Assembly: GCA_025617745.1 (NCBI GenBank)
Contig: CM046853.1
Location: forward strand, 10,432,974 to 10,496,973
From: Heliocidaris erythrogramma
Taxonomy: Eukaryota > Echinodermata > Echinoidea > Camarodonta > Echinometridae
Reading direction: 5' to 3'
DNA: 64,000 nucleotides
This document shows, one piece after another, positions 58,862-64,000 of the stretch (its first letter is position 1; each line of letters starts with the position of its first letter). Made by a program: the position numbers and the translations under genes. The notes beneath the pieces were generated by a model. It was not told the origin of the DNA. It worked only from the letters and a program-made list of their open reading frames with translations, and searched no databases.

Positions 58862-59359
58862 TAATCAGCCAATATAATATATATATATTGTAAGTTAAAT
58901 TTTGTGTTGCTTATACCTTAACTTGTTTTATCATTGTTCTTATAAAATGTATACACATTTATAAACATTGTACTCGGCAGTCCAGGGGAACGCATTTATT
59001 GTACAATAAAAAGTAGATTTGCAAATGTACTATTTTTGTGTTTTCTTGACTATTAGTTTTGTATAGGCCTATATGACATTGTAATTTAAATGTCAAAATA
59101 TGAAACTAGAAATAGTGCTGATAGTGGAAATTGGTTGAAGGTCAAGTTTTTATACTGCTTTTAAAAATTAGTATCGAGATGCATAAAACATTCCATTAGT
59201 CATCCAGTAACATGTAGTCATGTTATTGCTGATGATTATAAGAGCAACGGTGATTTTAAAGATAAAGTTGAGTTCTGGTTATGCAATTCCATTGCAAGAG
59301 AATCAGTCTGAAATCAGTTTGGAAATGTTAATTATGTAGTTTATAAGAACTGATGTATA

Positions 59360-59585
59360 CTGTGAGGTTTCAAAATCATCCGAATGATAAGATATTGACT
59401 GAATCTTGCGACACGTACATGTGACATGAAAGTCTGGTCCATGTTTGCCAGCTATTCGTTATATTTCGAACATAAAGGCAGTTGAAGAGCAAATCCATTT
59501 CAGGGGATATTTCCTCTATAATATTCCAAACTCACATTAAAAGAAATAGTATACTCACAAATTATGTTTCACCTTCACCAGAACT
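59360..59585. repeat. Diverged dispersed repeat (partner of 6920-7215)
   Basis: Several short blocks in the same order as in 6920-7215. It is followed at 59590-59790 by an interrupted ATG/ATA/GAT trinucleotide stretch. No gene. Confidence 0.4.
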
Positions 59586-59789
59586 CAACCATGTAGTGTG
59601 ATGATGAAAATGATAAAAATGATGATAATCATAAAAATAATCAATGTGGCAACAATGGTTGTGATAATCATAGTGATGACGATAACGGTAATGATGACAG
59701 TGACGACTGTTTGATTATGACTGAATTGAGGATTATGATGGTGGTAATAATGATGACGATAATGAAATTGACCAGTGATCACGTTCTCC

Positions 59790-60890
59790 TACAAGCAACA
59801 TATTTAATGATGAATATAACACTGATCATAATAGAGGCAACAATTTTAACAACGGAATTTTTAGGCATGTACATTTTGAACTCATATAGTAAGTGAATCG
59901 TGCTTGAATTAATTACCGCAAACCAGAATTTTTATGATCTAGATTTTACAAAATGGACCATAACTATTCTAATTTATGATTTTTAACTTGAAGAAATGTA
60001 AAACATTTAGAATTCAGCTGCGAAAATAAGCAAATAAAATTCTACTCGATATGAGGTTTACTTAACTTGATCTAGTCAAATGTTTAATAGCCTATAAGCA
60101 TGATAACAAACGCCTTCGTACATGTAATTAAGAAGAGCAACCATTACGTTACGAAGATGAGCATTAGAAATTCATTTGCATTTGCAGAGTTAACAAAATA
60201 AACAAATTCAAATTAACTTTTAGAAAGTACTTTACCAAGATTATTTCCCAGTTCATACAACTACGATACAAATACTATTTACGTGTTCACGACATGTACA
60301 CAAGCTCACAAAAAAAATCACGAAAAATATGATTCCACATCACCTGTTACGTGATAGAATATGATCATAACTGCATGATTAAATTATAAATTGCCTTGAT
60401 ATATTTAGGTAGATGTACCATCAAATTTACGATTTGTAAGTATGCCATGCTGAACAAAAGAAATTACGTCCAATATTGGGTAAACTTTACTAAGTATTGG
60501 GTAGTATTTTACCTAACGAACATGCATGATTTCCTTTTTACACAGCATCTGGTAAATTTTTCCAAACATTTTTTGAGTGTAAGTTATTGCTTAATGTTTA
60601 ATTTTCCAGAGCAGTTAGGAATGTGACCACTTTATTAAAAGTGTCATGTTGCAAAATATTAGAACAAAATCAAGTGATCGAATGAGAGAGATAGAGGAAC
60701 AGAGACCAATTTACAGAGAGCTAAAGAAAAATTGAAAATGAGAAAGAGAAATAAATCGAGATAGAGAGAGACAGCGAGAGAGATGAGGGGCGGTGATATA
60801 TAAAAGAGTGCAATATTCGACATAATTATTTGCCTTTGTCTGATATAAAGCACCGTAGGTAAATAATGGAAATTTATACTCTGAACAAAC
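59790..60890. other. Spacer; one short repeat, (GA)n
   Basis: It contains the second CCCAAT-type short repeat at 60460-60590 and a GA-rich tract at 60680-60790. Nothing else is recognised up to the P450 exon 11 remnant. Confidence 0.5.
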
Positions 60891-60892
60891 AT

Positions 60893-61966
60893 TTGAGGTT
60901 CAGAATTCTATCTTTACCATACTTCGTGATCCAGAGCATTGGCCAGAGCCGGAAAAGTTCATACCAGAAAGGTATAATTACTTCAATATTTCTTTAATAA
61001 AAGATTTAGAATAATCGTATTTCAAGAAGAAATTCTGAAAAGAGGATTTCGTTTAAACATAGGAATGACATTTAAGATAACATTGATTGCGACATTATAG
61101 CATCTTATTCAAACCATTTTCATAAACCTTAAATCTAGACATTGTAGTTCTACTTTTTGGCATATAGTTTTATTGTTTCTGATCCAAATTAATTCAAATT
61201 CAGTTGAAATTCCACATTTCCAGAAAAATCAATGTCTGGCGGTTTTTACTTTCTTTTTAAGAGAAGCGTCACCCATTTGATTGGATCCCGTTTTGAAGTG
61301 GACCTCGGACCTGTCTTAGTATGAGGTTTACTCTCATGGAGGCAAAGGTAGCCCTGGTTCCTGGTACGAGTCATGAGGGAGTTCCGCTTATAGAGACCTG
61401 CCCACAAACTGAGGTTTACGCTACAGGAGTGTGTGTGTGAGGGGGGGCCTTATGAAATCCCCTTGGGTTTTTTTTTTTTTTGTCTGTATAATTTCGACAT
61501 TATGGGTTGTGGAAAATGGTCTAGCGACGCCTTTGCATTTCTGTATGAAAGTAGTAGTGATTTGTAGTTTACCTTACTTTCATGGAGATTGTTTGGGTAT
61601 CCCTGACAATTAGTATTAATAATGTAATGCTAACACATTAAAATATATAGATGGAGCATGCAGACTTTACGGTAAGGAAATTTAACAATACTGTTAGTGA
61701 TCTGATTATTCTATGTTGCAGAATCATAAGCAGAATTGTCTGATGATATTGTTCTCTGGTATCAAACATAATTATGTATATTTAGATGATTTACCTGTGA
61801 AGAAGCCACCGTGCATCATCTTTAATCAGGAAACTCCTTTACTTTCAAATACCCCCCCCCCCACAAACACACACACACACACACACAACAACAACACGCA
61901 TCGAGAGCTCTTGGATTCATCACGCCACCGAAAGGTGTAACCCTTCAAGAAGTGCGACGGAGCTGA
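60893..61966 (+). pseudogene. CYP3-clan P450 remnant: exons 11, 12 and 13
   Basis: The exon 11-like end (to 60971, GT donor) encodes SIFTILRDPEHWPEPEKFIPER, a good PERF region but quite different from the intact gene's exon 11. Exon 12-like (61261-61413) encodes KRHPFDWIPF, a stop where Gly should be, then SGPRTCLSMRFTL: the Cys is kept but its loop is damaged. The same 7-bp and 2-bp insertions as in the left remnant follow. Exon 13-like (to 61966) encodes FITPPKGVTLQEVRRS and a stop. It is the tail of another cluster member, dead. Confidence 0.85.
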
Positions 61967-62930
61967 AGCAAACATATGTTTGAAACTCCGAAACATAAAT
62001 ACGTCCACATTTTGGAGTATAAATGTATTGTATAATCACAAGCAAATCATGCATATTCAAACATTTAAGTATAGAGTTCGGTAAAGTTGTATATGAAAAG
62101 ATCAATAAAACAATCGGTTTTTTTTATTGCAAATGATGGGAATATTGTTTTCTTTCCATTCTCCAATGTTTTAGAAGTCAGTCATAAGTAGTCGTATATG
62201 CTTAACATATAAAATAGGCGGATGTATTATGTTAGATAATATTCTGGTGTTTGAAAGTGTTGCCTAAAATGACTTGTGTCACTTATAAATTAATCAGAGA
62301 AACAGTGACTGTTGGTCACTTAAAAATTTACTTTTGTTTTTATACACCAACCTAGTGCTTTATTCAAAGAGACGATATTTTCTAACAGTTTAGACTTAGA
62401 CAAAAGATCAAATTTTATAAGTAATGATTATTATTCTAATAACGCACGATAAATAATTAGGCCTTCAGTATCATACCGAAACTATACTTGTTTGAATGAC
62501 ATAATGGTTCATGCATGTAAATTTCAGTAATTCAGTTAAGAGTTCTAATCTTTGCACGCTTCAAGTTTTGTTTCAACTTCAAGATCATACTTATGTCAAT
62601 AGACAGCTCTGTTCTGAAGCCTTATCCAAACTATTAAGTACTTGGTAACTGGTAGAAATTACTGTTAGGTGCATGCGATAGAAAATAATTGTAGGTTTCG
62701 GATTACATGGATAAACCCAGTGTAAAATTTGAATACCGCGGTCATCACCGCCTCACCGAAATGAGCACTATGAATTATAGTGGCATATCGTAAATCATTG
62801 TTGAAACAATTCACACTTTATCAACAATACTTTAAAAGTTTTTTTCACAATGATATGTACATTACTAGCTCCTACAATTTTGTAAATCCTAAAACTTTAT
62901 ATAGTACTGAACTTCTTATTTTTTTTAATT
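61120..62930. repeat. Segmental duplication, right copy (with 42690-44540)
   Basis: Collinear with 42690-44540, including the P450 exon 12/13 remnants and all of the 3' flank. Differences are scattered substitutions and small indels, plus longer homopolymers such as the C and CA run at 61850-61888. It joins directly to the 46105-type block at about 62935. Confidence 0.85.
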
Positions 62931-62937
62931 TTTATTT

Positions 62938-64000
62938 TGAATAGAATGACCAATCTTGATGATCACTGTTCGAAATACGTCACCAAGAAACGCAAAAAAA
63001 ATTGTTATCTCTCTTTCAGAACTGAAAAACAACAGTTCTTTGAAAACTACATTCTTCAAAAGTTGTGTGACAATATGATCAACAAACAATTTATAATTTC
63101 GATTACTCGTTCTTTCCCCTATCTCCTTTGGCGATTTCATCTCAGTTTTGTATATAAACAAAGAAAACGGAAAGCTAAAAATAGTATTGTGCCGGGATAC
63201 TTTTTCAGTTTTACTTCATTCTAATCTCTGCTTTTTCCTTTCCTTTTCTAGTTGTTTTTATCTGTTTCCCTACTCGCCTCATAAAAGGGTTCCTTTTGTC
63301 GGAAAACTATGTCAACAGCTTTTTTTTTTTTTTTTTTTTTTTTACAAAGGCTGCATACCGACAGCTCAACAAAAGATTTAAATTGTAAATACCCACTCAT
63401 CATGGAAACATACTAACATAACAATAAATTATTTCAAAGGAAATCTTCGAAAGGCTCTTCGAAAGTCTAGGTTGAGAAGATAAATCAATTGACACAACAT
63501 ATTATATTGACACAACAGAAAAGATCTTGTATTGTATTAAAACGTCTCAACGGTTTAGGACAAGCAGAGACCTATTCTGGAGTTCATCTATATATAGCCA
63601 TGACGACAGGCATACGGGGCGGGGACTGTGGGCTGCGGCCATAGGCTATATCTTTGAAGAAGTATACCCGGAGCAGTATGTCGGAGTACCGAGCGAAACG
63701 TCAACCCTGGCGAGATCATTTTGCGCATGCCTATGCCCACGATCACATACTGATTCAATTTTTCATATCTTATCGTCGATATCGCACGTATGTATATAAG
63801 AGGACAAGAGTCCATGTCGCCCAAACTTTTCAAGACTCCTTAGGACTAAAGTAAAAAAAAAAACTGCTGTAAATATTAATTCATGCAATGTTTACCTTGT
63901 ATGTCAACAGAATAATATTGACTGAAGTTTTTCGTGACGAAGCATTTATTTTTCGGAGCATGATTGTTATAAAAGTGCGTGTTCTTTTCTGAAATTGGTA
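62938..64000. repeat. Segmental duplication, second block, right copy
   Basis: Collinear with 46105-46943, so it is the 5' flank of a further P450 gene. A segment at 63640-63808 (with a 'gagcgaaacgtcaac' box) is replaced by a C run in the left copy. The 95-codon frame 62937-63224 is broken in the left copy, so it is not a gene. Confidence 0.85.
63968..63975 (+). promoter_or_regulatory. TATA box of a P450 gene starting beyond the window
   Basis: TATAAAAG in the same context as 46911-46918. By alignment with the left copy the start codon should lie about 32 bases past the end of the window. Confidence 0.5.

Noticed and set aside
62937-63224. 95-codon plus-strand frame upstream of the predicted next P450
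   Set aside because: The duplicated counterpart at 46105-46440 has frameshifts and stops, so the frame is not conserved.

Overview
This is an AT-rich, intron-rich, repeat-laden animal nuclear scaffold with one 500-N gap. The mix of non-LTR retrotransposons (CR1/L2-like, Jockey-superfamily-like and L1/Tx1-like), Penelope-type ends, tRNA-headed SINEs with L2-like tails, many short terminal-inverted-repeat elements, and rhodopsin-class GPCR remnants fits a marine invertebrate deuterostome. A sea urchin or other echinoderm is my best guess, inferred from general repeat style and not proven. There is no sign of bacterial or viral gene organisation.

Layout. 1-6600: about four diverged copies of a 0.8-1.3 kb repeat. 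Each carries one or more short monomers with the core AAAGGTAACGCGACCTTT, and the last copy has expanded into a 14-unit, 60-61 bp minisatellite (5505-6335) beside a GC-rich inverted-repeat insertion (4542-5482). 8604-20166: an aldehyde dehydrogenase gene of succinate-semialdehyde dehydrogenase (ALDH5A1) type, with seven recognisable exons. It is broken by a 7-bp duplication, a 140-bp mobile element inside an exon, and loss of the exons holding the catalytic cysteine. 20240-36305: retrotransposon country, with a Jockey-superfamily-like LINE (minus), an L2/CR1-like LINE (minus) and an L1/Tx1-like LINE (plus). Two decayed copies of one intronless rhodopsin-like GPCR (minus), Penelope-like ends and a palindrome with a hammerhead-like core are interspersed. 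36300-42150: mostly DNA-transposon relics and short tandem duplications.

42380-64000: a tandem cluster of CYP3-clan cytochrome P450 genes. One gene (46975-57043, plus strand) appears complete: 13 exons with consistent splice sites and phases join to 531 residues with every P450 signature. It is flanked by 3' remnants of other copies (exons 9, 12 and 13 at 42.4-43.6 kb; exons 11, 12 and 13 at 60.9-62.0 kb). The two remnants share the same small insertions in exon 12 and are followed by the same downstream sequence. In both cases that sequence runs into a TATAAAAG promoter. The second promoter sits at the right edge of the window, so another P450 gene should begin about 30 bases beyond it. Two inverted copies of a 0.92-kb TTAA-flanked element bracket the intact gene.

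The only convincing intact cellular protein-coding gene here is the P450. Everything else that is recognisable is a pseudogene or mobile element. Coordinates of repeats are approximate because they were aligned by eye.
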